A stretch of DNA of 64,000 nt from VXRN01 sp963664365 (GTDB lineage: Bacteria; Chloroflexota; Dehalococcoidia; Lucifugimonadales; UBA1123), in NCBI GenBank assembly GCA_963664365.1, contig OY761144.1:1488001-1552000 (forward strand). Reading direction: 5' to 3'. The notes beneath the pieces are model-generated. The model worked only from the letters and a program-made list of their open reading frames with translations. It was not told where the DNA came from and did not search any database. Shown piece by piece: positions 25,838-34,126 of the stretch. Within the stretch, counting starts at the first letter, position 1. Every line of letters starts with the position of its first letter. The position numbers and the translations under genes were made by a program.

Positions 25838-27289
25838 TCACTGTCGATTGTACATGTCGTCGAAGCGTATTATATCGTCTTCCCCTAAGTAGCTTCCGGA
25901 CTGCACCTCGATGATCTCCAACGGACTGTCGCACGGATTCCCCAGCCTGTGCGTCTCGCCGACCTTCACGTATGTAGATTCATTCTCGTGCAGCAGGAAC
26001 TCCTTGTCGTCCTTGACCACCTTGGCGGTTCCTCTCACCACCACCCAGTGCTCAGACCTGTGGCGGTGCATCTGAAGAGAGAGAGCCTGTCCCGGATTCA
26101 CGCTGATACGCTTTACCTGGAAGCGGTCGCCTGAGTCGATGGTCTCATACCATCCCCAGGGCCTGTGTACTCGCCTATGGTTCTCATGCTCCGGCCTTGC
26201 CTGTTCCTTGAGTCGCTCCACCAGCGCCTTGACGTTCTCGGCGCTGTTCCGGTCGGCGGCGAGTACCGCGTCCGGCGTCTCCACCACGATCACGTCTTCG
26301 AGCCCGACCGCCGCGACCAGCCGATGCCCTCCGAAAACCATCGAGTTTCGCATCTCATGAGTGTACACGTCGCCCCTGACCACGTTGCCCTCATCGTCCT
26401 TGGGGATTATATCCATTATCGCGGCCCATGAGCCGACATCGGACCATCCGGCATCCATAGATGCTACCACTGCCTGTCGAGAAGAGACGCCGTTCGCGCC
26501 TGTGATTCGCTCCATTACCGCGTAATCTATCGTGTCTTCAGGACACGCCGCGAAGAGGTCGGCGTCGGGCCGATAGAACAGGCCGTCATGTGACCCTCCG
26601 GCATGCGCCCGTCGGCAGGCCTCGGCGATGTCCGGCCTGAACCTCTCCAACTCTTCCAGCCAAGCCGAGACGCGCATCACGAACATACCGCTGTTCCACA
26701 GAAAATCTCCCGTGTCGATCATCTGCTCAGCCGTTGCCTCGTCCGGCTTCTCCACGAACTCCGCCAGTTCGTAAGCGCCGCCGGAGGTCGAGCCTGTGTA
26801 CTCCGACCCTCGCCGGATGTAGCCATAGCCCGTCTTGGGAGAGTCGGGCGTTATTCCGAACGTTACGATGCAGTCCCCATCCGCCAGTTCCGCGGCGGTG
26901 GCGGCAGCGGCTTGGAAAGCGCCGACGTTGGCGACGACGTGGTCGGCGGGAAGCGCCATCATGATCGAGTCCCCTCCGTACTGGCCCGCGATAGTCAGCG
27001 CGGCCAAAGTGAGCGCCGGCGCCGTGTTGCGTCCCACAGGCTCAAGCAATACAGACTGCGGAACGCAGGCTACCTGGCGGGCATGTTCAGCAGCCAAGAA
27101 GCGATGCTCATCGTTGCAGACGATGATCGGCGCGGTGGCGTCTTTGATCCCCTCCAGCCTCAGGATAGTATCCTGAAGCAGCGATCGGTTGTTCACGATC
27201 GTCAGGAACGGCTTCGGGTAGAACTCTCTCGAGAGTGGCCAGAGTCTGGAGCCGGAGCCTCCGGCGAGTATGACGGGGTGAAGGGTCAT
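25838..27289 (-). CDS. manC: Mannose-1-phosphate guanylyltransferase / mannose-6-phosphate isomerase
   Basis: 483 aa, the bifunctional length. The N-terminal nucleotidyltransferase begins VILAGGSGSRLWPLSREFYPKPFL (GGSGSRLWP signature); FVEKPDEATAE, NSGMF and DVGSW follow. The C-terminal ~110 residues are a cupin (RPWGWYETIDSGDRFQVKRI, LSLQMHRHRSEHWVVVRGTAKV) of the type II phosphomannose isomerase. It makes GDP-mannose for glycans. The stop is 2 nt from the IS66 target duplication. Confidence 0.95.
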   Translation of the reverse strand: MTLHPVILAGGSGSRLWPLSREFYPKPFLTIVNNRSLLQDTILRLEGIKDATAPIIVCNDEHRFLAAEHARQVACVPQSVLLEPVGRNTAPALTLAALTIAGQYGGDSIMMALPADHVVANVGAFQAAAATAAELADGDCIVTFGITPDSPKTGYGYIRRGSEYTGSTSGGAYELAEFVEKPDEATAEQMIDTGDFLWNSGMFVMRVSAWLEELERFRPDIAEACRRAHAGGSHDGLFYRPDADLFAACPEDTIDYAVMERITGANGVSSRQAVVASMDAGWSDVGSWAAIMDIIPKDDEGNVVRGDVYTHEMRNSMVFGGHRLVAAVGLEDVIVVETPDAVLAADRNSAENVKALVERLKEQARPEHENHRRVHRPWGWYETIDSGDRFQVKRISVNPGQALSLQMHRHRSEHWVVVRGTAKVVKDDKEFLLHENESTYVKVGETHRLGNPCDSPLEIIEVQSGSYLGEDDIIRFDDMYNRQ

Positions 27290-27328
27290 CTGCTGCTCCG
27301 ACGTGGCGGGTTGACCACAGCGCTGTCT

Positions 27329-27532
27329 CTAAGACAAGAGCCGGACGGTTACGACGGCCACGGTGTTGAGGAATCCAATACCCACCACGAGCGCCGTGAG
27401 GTTGTTCAACCTATCGTGGATGAGTTTGTTCGCGTTATCGAAGTCTTGCTTTGTGACGAGAATTGCATTCATCCGGTCGGCCCTCTGCTCTAGGCGGGCG
27501 ACTCGGTCTTCGAGTGAACTCTGGTTGGTCAT
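27329..27532 (-). CDS. Small coiled-coil protein with C-terminal membrane helix
   Basis: 67 aa. LEDRVARLEQRADRMNAILVTKQDFDNANKLIHDRLNN is a heptad-like helix, followed by a hydrophobic stretch ALVVGIGFLNTVAVVTVRLL long enough to cross the membrane. No clear ribosome-binding site was found. Many bacteria encode such small tail-anchored proteins of unknown role. Confidence 0.5.
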   Translation of the reverse strand: MTNQSSLEDRVARLEQRADRMNAILVTKQDFDNANKLIHDRLNNLTALVVGIGFLNTVAVVTVRLLS

Positions 27533-27639
27533 GCGATGCTATACTAACTCCGTGACTTCTCAGCAGGCGTCAATGCCTTGCTCTCGTACCAATACTTTAC
27601 CACGTCCTGGCCCCTAATGCGCCAGCCCGCCGAAATGCC

Positions 27640-28389
27640 TTATATCGCCGTGAGTCCCCCGTCGATGACGAGCTCGCTGCCCGTCATGTAGGAAGACTCG
27701 TCCGACGCCAAGAACAGCGCCCCCTTGGCCACGTCTTCCATGGCGCCGAACATTCCCATAGGTATAAACGCTTCCCTCTGCGCGCGCAACTCCGAGTCCG
27801 GGTAGACCTCGTCGAGCATCACCGTTTCAATCGGCCCCGGGTGGATCGAGTTGCACCGGATGCCGTCCGCGGCATACTGGATAGCCGTGGACTTGGTGAG
27901 GAGTCGCACCGCGCCCTTGGACGTGTTGTACGAAGTGGCCTGAACGCTGCCGGTCAGCCCGGCGACGGACGATATGTTGACGATCGAACCGCCCCCCGCC
28001 TCCCGCATTGCCGGAATGACGGCCTTGGCGCCCAGGAAGACTCCCTTGGCGTTGATGCTCATGACCCGGTCCCAAGTTTCGATAGTCTGACTCTCCACGG
28101 TGGACCTGTCGAATATCCCCGCATTGTTGACCAGGATATCCAGATTGCCGAATCGCTGCGCCGCCGTTTCCACGGCCTGCCGCCAGTCCGATTCGATGGT
28201 CACGTCCAGCTTGACGAAGACGGCCTCGCCTCCGGAAGCGACGATCTCTGCCTGAACCCGCTTACCCTGATCCTCCAGAACGTCCCCCAATACGACTTTG
28301 GCTCCCTCAGACGCGAAGAGCCTAGCCTCCATCGCTCCCATGCTCCTGGCCCCGCCGCTAATGAGCGCTACCTTTCCTTTGAGCCGCAT
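27640..28389 (-). CDS. Short-chain dehydrogenase/reductase (SDR)
   Basis: 249 aa, classical SDR length. The cofactor loop reads SGGARSMGAMEARL (TGxxxGxG variant with Ser-Met in place of Gly-Ile), then NNAGIF, catalytic Ser in NISSVAGLTG and YxxxK in YNTSKGAV. The acidic residue in GDVLED after strand 2 suggests NAD(H) preference. The substrate is unknown. It is divergent from the selenoprotein candidate. Confidence 0.92.
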   Translation of the reverse strand: MRLKGKVALISGGARSMGAMEARLFASEGAKVVLGDVLEDQGKRVQAEIVASGGEAVFVKLDVTIESDWRQAVETAAQRFGNLDILVNNAGIFDRSTVESQTIETWDRVMSINAKGVFLGAKAVIPAMREAGGGSIVNISSVAGLTGSVQATSYNTSKGAVRLLTKSTAIQYAADGIRCNSIHPGPIETVMLDEVYPDSELRAQREAFIPMGMFGAMEDVAKGALFLASDESSYMTGSELVIDGGLTAI

Positions 28390-28445
28390 GACTTCCCTCC
28401 GTCGCCCGAACTTAAAGAGATTGTACTACGCCCTGAATCCAATGG

Positions 28446-28475
28446 CTGACAAAAGACATCTTATATCGGTAAACT
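28446..28475 (+). promoter_or_regulatory. Possible promoter for the thioredoxin-like gene
   Basis: CTGACA, an 18-nt spacer and TAAACT lie 27 nt before ATG 28502; a reasonable but unproven sigma70-type match. Confidence 0.35.
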
Positions 28476-28501
28476 GTGAACTACAAATCGAGCGAGGCGC
28501 C

Positions 28502-29392
28502 ATGTTCAGACGCATTTCAGTATTCGGGCTTGCCGCCGGTATTGTGGGCCTGTCTGCCTGCGGGACCACTGACCCTGAGGCTCCGTCCCCAGAGCCTACG
28601 TCGCCGCCCGCGCTAGTCCAGGTTGTCCCGACAGCTACTCCGACCGTGCCGCCGCCTACGACACCGCCTGCCACGCCGACCAGCGCGCCCACACCCACGA
28701 CACCACCTGCAACTGCTACCGGCGCACCCGCCCCGACAACACCGCCTGCAACTGCCACCGGCGCGCCCGCGCCCACGACACCGCCTGCCACTGCTACCGG
28801 CGTACCTGCGCCCACGACACCGCCTGCCACGGCGACCGCAGTGCCCGCTCCGACGACACCACCGCCTACGGCGACCACAGCGCCCACTCCGACGACGCCA
28901 CCGCCCACGCCCACGACACCGCCTACGCCAACCGCTGTCGCCGTGAAAATCGGCAGCAATGTGGGCGAGCGTGTCCCTGACTTCGACATGGCCGTCACCG
29001 GCGGCGCGACTGTCACGGCGGTCAGCCTGATAGAGGTCGGTCGTCCGACGTTCCTGTTCTTCCACTCATCCACTTGACCGGTCTGTCGCTCTGAGTTGCA
29101 GAGCCTGAAGGGAATCTACCCCGAGTTCGCCGGCAGCGTCGACTTCTACGCCGTCAACGTCAACCCGATTGATGACCTCGACGACTTCACTGAACACGGC
29201 AAGCAGCGAGGATACCCTTGGCCGATGGCCCAGCCCGGCGAAGGGATGCTCAAGAGCTTCGATGTTACGTACCAATCTACAAAGGTGGCCTTCGGCGCGG
29301 ACGGCGTAATTGTGTACCGGGCCGGGTTCAATGGAGGAAACGCCGAGGAGTGGCGGGAACTGTTCAGGCAGCTAGCGTCAGGGGCCAGCTAG
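28502..29392 (+). CDS. Thioredoxin-like lipoprotein with in-frame UGA at the active site (candidate selenoprotein)
   Basis: 296 aa if the TGA at 29075-29077 is read through. The lipobox GLSAC gives a lipidated Cys20. Residues ~30-148 are a Pro/Thr/Ala-rich linker with repeated PTTPPATATG units. The thioredoxin/AhpC-TSA-like domain then reads VGERVPDFDM, TFLFFHSST-[UGA]-PVCRSELQSL, FYAVNVNPIDDL, GYPWPMAQPGEGML, TYQSTKVAFGADGVIVYR. The UGA sits exactly where TlpA-like proteins have the first Cys of CxxC, giving UPVC, and the same frame stays open to TAG 29390. A hairpin of SECIS type follows. A simple Cys-to-stop mutation is the alternative. The expected role is an extracytoplasmic thiol/selenol oxidoreductase. 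Confidence 0.75.
29075..29104 (+). promoter_or_regulatory. SECIS-like element: UGA plus downstream hairpin
   Basis: TGA (29075-29077) is followed after 10 nt by a perfect 6-bp stem, GCTCTG (29088-29093), loop AGTTG, CAGAGC (29099-29104). The 17-nt stem-loop with GU in the loop, close behind the UGA, matches the size and place of the upper stem-loop of the E. coli fdhF SECIS (about 11 nt after UGA), the site recognised by SelB. Confidence 0.65.
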
Positions 29393-29408
29393 TAGTGTGT
29401 CCACATAA

Positions 29409-30050
29409 TTATGATGGGTAGATATGTTGGAGTTTAGTGCGAGCATCCTGGGTGGAGAACCGCCAGTCTATGACTGCGGCAGCATTGTTGCGCTCGCGTT
29501 CCAGCGCAGAGACCTCTCTTTTCAGTGCTGCTTCATCGCCGATCCGACAGCTCAGACACTGCCTGCTGAAGACGCTGAACTCGATCTCAGCCATGTTCAG
29601 CCAACTTCCATGATTCGGGGTGTAGTGAAACTCCAAGCGTTTGGCTATACGACGCGCTTCGGACGGCTCAAACGCTTCGTAGAGCGATCCGAGCTTGTGG
29701 GTGTTGAGATTGTCCAGCACCAGCCTGACCACCCCAGCGTGAGGGTATGCCTCATCAACCAGCCAGCGCATCTGATGAGCGAAGTCCACAGCAGTGCGAC
29801 GCTCGGTCACTTCGACATGCCTCCACCCGCCCTTGGGTTCGCAGAACATGAACAGGTTGCGGGTGCCGTTTCGCTTATACTCGGTGTCATAGCGTTCCAC
29901 TCGTCCGGGCCTCGCCTCAATTGCCGGTCTCACATCCTTGACCAACTGCTTGGATGTCTCATCGAAACAGACCACTGGATGGTCTGGGTCATAGTCTTCT
30001 TGGTAGAGGTCGAGCACGTCCTCCATCCGAGCCACGAACTCCCCACTCAC
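29409..30050 (-). CDS. IS630-family transposase, catalytic part (orfB)
   Basis: 213 aa from GTG 30050. It contains the DDE triad: VVCFDETSKQL (Asp), LVLDNLNTHKLGSL (Asp) and HGSWLNMAEIEFSVFSRQCL (Glu), all in the expected IS630 order. It overlaps orfA by 4 nt, in the -1 frame. It is probably made as an orfAB fusion by frameshifting at an A7 run rather than from its own start. Confidence 0.88.
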   Translation of the reverse strand: MSGEFVARMEDVLDLYQEDYDPDHPVVCFDETSKQLVKDVRPAIEARPGRVERYDTEYKRNGTRNLFMFCEPKGGWRHVEVTERRTAVDFAHQMRWLVDEAYPHAGVVRLVLDNLNTHKLGSLYEAFEPSEARRIAKRLEFHYTPNHGSWLNMAEIEFSVFSRQCLSCRIGDEAALKREVSALERERNNAAAVIDWRFSTQDARTKLQHIYPS

Positions 30051-30517
30051 TTTGGGAATGCACCACTCCTTCCTTTGCCACGGCTTGAGTTCGTTTTTTT
30101 CAGTATCCGGCGCACCGTCTCAGGCGAGATGCTCTCAGAGAACCCCATCTCCACCACCTTGCCCGCAAGCATCCGGAGAGACCATCGCGTGTGTCCTTCG
30201 GGCGCTGCGCTGCAGGTGATAGCTACAAGGTGCGCTTCCTGCTTACCGCTCAGCTTGCGCTTCTGTCCCGGTCGAGGTCGCTCATTGATTGCACTGTCGA
30301 GTCCCTCCTTCACAAACCGCGTGCGCACACGTCCCACCGTGGGTGCGCTTATCAATAGTCCGCTGGCGATATCACGGTCGGTCAGACCTTCATCTGCCTT
30401 CAGCAACACCAGCGCTCGCTTGACCTTACGCGCCGAAGTCTCGCCACGATTCGCTATCTCCTTGAGTTGTGTCCGCTCCGACTCGTTCAACTCCACCTTG
30501 TACTTGAGAGCAGGCAT
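30047..30517 (-). CDS. IS630-family transposase, DNA-binding part (orfA)
   Basis: 156 aa from ATG 30517. Helix-turn-helix pattern LKEIANRGETSARKVKRALVLLKADEGLTDRDIASGLLISAPTVGRVRTRF is typical of IS630 N-termini, followed by a linker with SISPETVRRILKK. In the -1 frame the protein continues KNELKPWQRKEWCIPKV into orfB, a standard IS630 sequence, so the full transposase needs a -1 shift. The shift probably occurs at seven A residues (30094-30100 on the complementary strand). Confidence 0.85.
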   Translation of the reverse strand: MPALKYKVELNESERTQLKEIANRGETSARKVKRALVLLKADEGLTDRDIASGLLISAPTVGRVRTRFVKEGLDSAINERPRPGQKRKLSGKQEAHLVAITCSAAPEGHTRWSLRMLAGKVVEMGFSESISPETVRRILKKTNSSRGKGRSGAFPK

Positions 30518-30754
30518 GTCTTCGTATGTCCTCCTAATAGGATCATACACAATTCTAACCAATTTCTTATATTTGTAAAATACATGTGGACACGGTACTA
30601 GTCCTTCGATGGCGAAGTAGTTCAAAACCTCAGGATTCGGGCGGGGAGGGGACATGACCAAGGGGCGAGCGAGCCCGGTGAGTTTGAGGCGGTATAGCGC
30701 TCCGTCTGCTAGGATATATCAGAAGTATTCCAACTCGAATGCTCGGAGACACTC

Positions 30755-31129
30755 GTGAACACTTATAGCGCCGTAGCCGAGGAGTTCGCCCGTAGGGTGG
30801 TAGCGAACCTGGGAGAGCAGGTCGAGTCCGTGATTCTGTACGGCTCGGTTGCCCGGGGCGATGCCGGCCCGGAGAGCGACATAGACATTCTGGTCGTCTG
30901 CCCTGGCGCCAAGTCTTGCTGGGACGCCGTCAGTGGCATTGCTGATGATATCGTTCACCAAAACGGGTACTCCTTGCTTGTCTCTGAGGTCTGCTACAGT
31001 CGGGCAGATTTTCTGGAATTTAATCGCATCGGATCACCGTTCATCAAGAACGTACTGGATGAGGGCGTGCCGCTCCATGACAATGGAATCTTCTCAAGAT
31101 CTCGCGACGAAATACTTGCAGTCGTCTGA
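30755..31129 (+). CDS. MNT-type nucleotidyltransferase (antitoxin-like)
   Basis: 124 aa from GTG. GSVARGDAGPESDID (G30-S31, D42, D44) is the minimal nucleotidyltransferase motif GS-x10-DxD. In MNT-HEPN modules the MNT protein neutralises the HEPN RNase by adding nucleotides (AMP in studied cases) to it. It overlaps the HEPN gene by about 50 nt in another frame, so the two are translated together. It is a close relative of the N-terminal half of the fused protein at 53.9-54.7 kb. Confidence 0.85.
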   Translation: MNTYSAVAEEFARRVVANLGEQVESVILYGSVARGDAGPESDIDILVVCPGAKSCWDAVSGIADDIVHQNGYSLLVSEVCYSRADFLEFNRIGSPFIKNVLDEGVPLHDNGIFSRSRDEILAVV

Positions 31130-31475
31130 GCAAGCACTGAGCGACGCTGGCCTCCTTCTTCAGCATGACCGGCTCCAAGCCGCGGCGAATCGCGCCTACT
31201 ACGCCATGTTCTATGCCGCGTTGGCGGCTCTGGCCCACATGGAAATTCAAAAACTCCCTCGAACCCATCGTGGCGCTCTCAGCCAGTTTGGGCAGCATTG
31301 CATCGTAAACGGGCCAATAGACCCCCGATTCGGGACATACTTGAGGCGAGCTCAAAACCTGCGACGGCAGAGCGATTACCAATTGAACGTGTCCTTTGCC
31401 GATGAGCAGGTTGCCGGTACAGTCCAAAACGCCCAGGCTTTCGTGGCGGAGATCAGGCGCGTAACTGGTCTATGA
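31077..31475 (+). CDS. HEPN-domain protein (toxin-like partner of MNT)
   Basis: 132 aa from ATG 31077 (31083 also possible). EQALSDAGLLLQHDRLQAAANRAYYAMFYAALAAL is the first half of the HEPN bundle and RRQSDYQLNVSFADEQVAGTVQNAQAFV the last. RTHRGALSQFG provides the mid-domain RTH segment. HEPN partners of MNT proteins are typically RNases. The gene overlaps the MNT gene. Confidence 0.82.
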   Translation: MTMESSQDLATKYLQSSEQALSDAGLLLQHDRLQAAANRAYYAMFYAALAALAHMEIQKLPRTHRGALSQFGQHCIVNGPIDPRFGTYLRRAQNLRRQSDYQLNVSFADEQVAGTVQNAQAFVAEIRRVTGL

Positions 31476-31490
31476 CCACGACTATTTAGC

Positions 31491-32288
31491 TCACCTCCGG
31501 CGGGTGCGGCCTTTTAGGGCCATCAGCGCGAGGGCGCCGCTGACGAGTCCGACGCCGGCTATGCAGACGAGGCCCCTCGCGAGAACCTCCGGCTCCCAGC
31601 CGACGCTGATCAGGGACCTGAGGGCTTCCAGCAGGTACGTTACCGGGTTGTAGGTCGCGACCGTCGATAGCCAGCCCGTCATGGCCTCCTTTGGGACGAA
31701 CACCGTGGTCATGAAGGCGAATGGGAAGAACAGCAGGAAGCTGGAGTTGACCGCCGCGGGGTTTCCGGTCTTGAGCGCGATCGCATAGGGAAATCCGGTG
31801 AACACGAGGCCCCACAGCCCGGACATCAGGATGAACACCAGCACGCCCAGCGGCCCCGACGCGAAGTTGACGCCCACGACGAATCCGAGTACTACGACAG
31901 GAAGCGTCAGGGCAACGACAAGGGTAAAGTCCGCGACGGTCAGGCCGAGAAGCAGCGCTAGCCGATTGACGGGGGTCAGGGACAGCCGGTCAAAGTATCC
32001 TGTCTGGATGTCGGTCACGAGCGTCACGGCCCTGGAGATGCCGGTCACGGCGAATATGATCGCGACCGGAAGCTGGAACGCCTTGTAATCGACCCCCGGC
32101 ATTCGCTCCGCCACGTCCTGCAGAGCGCCGACGTTTATGGCATAGAAGAAGACCGGGATCACCAGCGCCGGATAGACCGCTTCCGGATCTCGGGGGATAC
32201 CGCGCAGCGCCCTTATAGCGACGGATATGACGTCGGTTATGAATCCGGCCTTTCGGGCTTTTATCTGTGCTGCCGCTATCTGAGTCAT
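31491..32288 (-). CDS. ABC-2 type transporter permease
   Basis: 265 aa with about six hydrophobic helices: YPALVIPVFFYAINVGAL, LPVAIIFAVTGISRAVTLV, LLLGLTVADFTLVVALTLPVVVLGFVVG and others, plus the polar GYFDRLSLTPVNR segment typical of ABC-2 exporters of the DrrB type. It lies 45 nt downstream of its ATPase gene and is transcribed after it. The substrate is unknown. Confidence 0.88.
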   Translation of the reverse strand: MTQIAAAQIKARKAGFITDVISVAIRALRGIPRDPEAVYPALVIPVFFYAINVGALQDVAERMPGVDYKAFQLPVAIIFAVTGISRAVTLVTDIQTGYFDRLSLTPVNRLALLLGLTVADFTLVVALTLPVVVLGFVVGVNFASGPLGVLVFILMSGLWGLVFTGFPYAIALKTGNPAAVNSSFLLFFPFAFMTTVFVPKEAMTGWLSTVATYNPVTYLLEALRSLISVGWEPEVLARGLVCIAGVGLVSGALALMALKGRTRRR

Positions 32289-32333
32289 TGCTTCACCGCC
32301 TCGTGAGATCTGAAGGGCCTCTCAGTTTCGATT

Positions 32334-33308
32334 TCAGGATTGGCCGGCTGTTGAGTCCTCGTCCTCTGCCTCTTCTTCCATGCGAGCGCCGGCGACGCTG
32401 AGGAATACGTCGTCGAGCGTTGGGGTTCTGAGGGTTATCTCCCTGACGGCCACTCGACGCTCGTTGAGCGCCAGCGCGACGCTGCTTATGACAGCCGCGC
32501 CGTTGGACGCTTGGATTATCACGTCGCTGCCTGTGGCGTCGACGCCGAGCACTCCCTCCAGACCTTGTACGGCTTCCAGAGCCTCATCGGCGTGATCGTC
32601 CACCTGCGCGATGATCACGTCGTTGCCGAGCGAGCGCTTCAACTCGGTCGGAGTGCCCTCGGCCATCAGCCGGCCCCGGTTGATGATTCCGACGCGGTCG
32701 GCCAACTCGTCCGCTTCCTCCAGGTACTGCGTGGTGAGGAAGATGGTAACGTCGAGGTCACGGTTGACCCGTCTGACCTCCTCCCAGACGCGGGCGCGGC
32801 TGATGGGGTCGAGTCCGGTGGTCGGCTCGTCGAGAAAGAGTATCTCAGGGTTGTGGATCAGCGAGGCGGCGAGGTCTAGGCGTCGCTTCATCCCGCCGGA
32901 GTAGGTGCCTATGAGCCGGTCGATGGCGTCGCCTATGTCTATGAGGTCCGCCAGATCGTTGAAGCGAGAGTCCACGTCTCGACGCGACAGGCCATAAAAC
33001 CGGCCCTGAAGCCTGAGCATCTCCCGGCCAGTCTGCTTCAGGTCGAGGGCGGCGTCTTGGAGCGCGGCGCCGATGCGGAGTCGGATGTCGTTCGCCTCGC
33101 GGACGATGTCGTACCCGGCGACGCTGGCGCTGCCGTCGCTTGGCATCAGCAGCGTAATGAGCATCCGAACCAGCGTGGTCTTCCCTGCACCGTTCGGACC
33201 GAGGAACCCGTAGATCTCTCCGCGCGGGATGCGCAGGTCTATCGAGTCCACGGCCTCGATGTCTCCGAATCTGCGGCTCAGCCCTTGGGTTGCTACTGCG
33301 TGCTCCAT
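32334..33308 (-). CDS. ABC transporter ATP-binding protein, DrrA type
   Basis: 324 aa. Walker A GPNGAGKTT, signature YSGGMKRRLDLAASL, Walker B ILFLDEPTTGLD and the H-loop region all present (the switch residue reads Gln in LTTQYLEEADEL, as in DrrA-like proteins). A ~90-residue C-terminal domain ends TLDDVFLSVAG. It energises the adjacent ABC-2 permease for export of an unknown compound. Confidence 0.93.
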   Translation of the reverse strand: MEHAVATQGLSRRFGDIEAVDSIDLRIPRGEIYGFLGPNGAGKTTLVRMLITLLMPSDGSASVAGYDIVREANDIRLRIGAALQDAALDLKQTGREMLRLQGRFYGLSRRDVDSRFNDLADLIDIGDAIDRLIGTYSGGMKRRLDLAASLIHNPEILFLDEPTTGLDPISRARVWEEVRRVNRDLDVTIFLTTQYLEEADELADRVGIINRGRLMAEGTPTELKRSLGNDVIIAQVDDHADEALEAVQGLEGVLGVDATGSDVIIQASNGAAVISSVALALNERRVAVREITLRTPTLDDVFLSVAGARMEEEAEDEDSTAGQS

Positions 33309-33324
33309 GTGTGCGTCCTAGTCT

Positions 33325-34125
33325 TCAATTCAGTGTGGACTTTCGCGCTGCCCAAACCATCTCTTCGCTGTTCTCGTCAAAGTCGGAGTAGTCGAAGTCG
33401 CCGTATAGGGCTTCGACCTCCAACCCGTTAGACCTCAGCAGATGATACATCTCCCAGCGGTAAGAGTAGCGCAGTTGGTAGTCTCGGTACAGCTTACGAG
33501 AGACCGCGCCGTCACCGTCAAGCTCTTCGATTATCATGCGGACGCTGATAATCTGGTTGTGGGTGTCATACGCGCTCTGATGGGATAGTACATAGGATGC
33601 GCCGGTTTCTGGATCGGTCACGTCGAAGAGATGCCGAGAGGTGTCGCCGGCTTCGACCACCATGCTAAGGTCCGGGACGAATATGTTGAACATCAGCTTG
33701 CCGTCCGGCAGCAGGTGCCGTCGGATGCTTTGGAGCGCGCGGACCTGGTCTTCGACCGTCAGCAGCGCAAGGAATCCCCTGAACGGGATAGTGATAATCG
33801 GGAACCTGCGACGCTCTCCCGTGCAGTCCGTGAGGTCGAGGTCGCGCATGTCGGCGGTGACGAGCTCCACAGAGCAGGCGTCTGGGCCAAGTCGGTTGAG
33901 CTTACTCCGCGCGACGGCGAGCATGGCGTCGGAACTGTCTATGCCAACGACGTCTATTCCCATCCGCGCCGTTGGTATCGCCACGCGCCCGGTGCCCACG
34001 CCAAGTTCCAGAACGGGGCCGCCGGACTTTACGGCCTCTTGAGTGTAGAAAGGTATGTCGGCGCGGACATAGGAATAGACCGAGTCGTAGATTTCCGCCC
34101 AGGCATCGTAAGGGGACTGCTCCAT
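33325..34125 (-). CDS. Class I SAM-dependent methyltransferase
   Basis: 266 aa from ATG 34125; a longer in-frame start would run into ruvA. YDAWAEIYDSVY is a common N-terminal signature, and GGPVLELGVGTGRVAIPTARMGIDVVGIDSSDAML gives motif I and the ribose-binding acidic residue. It starts 1 nt after the ruvA stop and is followed by the ABC genes, so it may belong to a mixed operon. Substrate unknown. Confidence 0.85.
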   Translation of the reverse strand: MEQSPYDAWAEIYDSVYSYVRADIPFYTQEAVKSGGPVLELGVGTGRVAIPTARMGIDVVGIDSSDAMLAVARSKLNRLGPDACSVELVTADMRDLDLTDCTGERRRFPIITIPFRGFLALLTVEDQVRALQSIRRHLLPDGKLMFNIFVPDLSMVVEAGDTSRHLFDVTDPETGASYVLSHQSAYDTHNQIISVRMIIEELDGDGAVSRKLYRDYQLRYSYRWEMYHLLRSNGLEVEALYGDFDYSDFDENSEEMVWAARKSTLN

Positions 34126-34126
34126 A

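Larger units (their letters stand above)
29392..30598 (-). mobile_element. IS630-family insertion sequence, inserted at a TA
   Basis: The ends are 15-bp inverted repeats with two mismatches, GTAGTGTGTCCACAT (29392-29406) and the complement of GTACCGTGTCCACAT (30584-30598). TA dinucleotides flank both ends (29390-29391 and 30599-30600), the target duplication of the IS630-Tc1-mariner group. The element carries a transposase split in two overlapping frames. Its left end lies within the TAG stop codon of the thioredoxin-like gene. Confidence 0.9.

Noticed and set aside
28426..29073. Minus-strand ORF of 215 codons rich in Val/Gly/Ala
   Set aside because: It is the mirror of the Pro/Thr-rich linker of the plus-strand lipoprotein; its composition is an artefact of the repeat.
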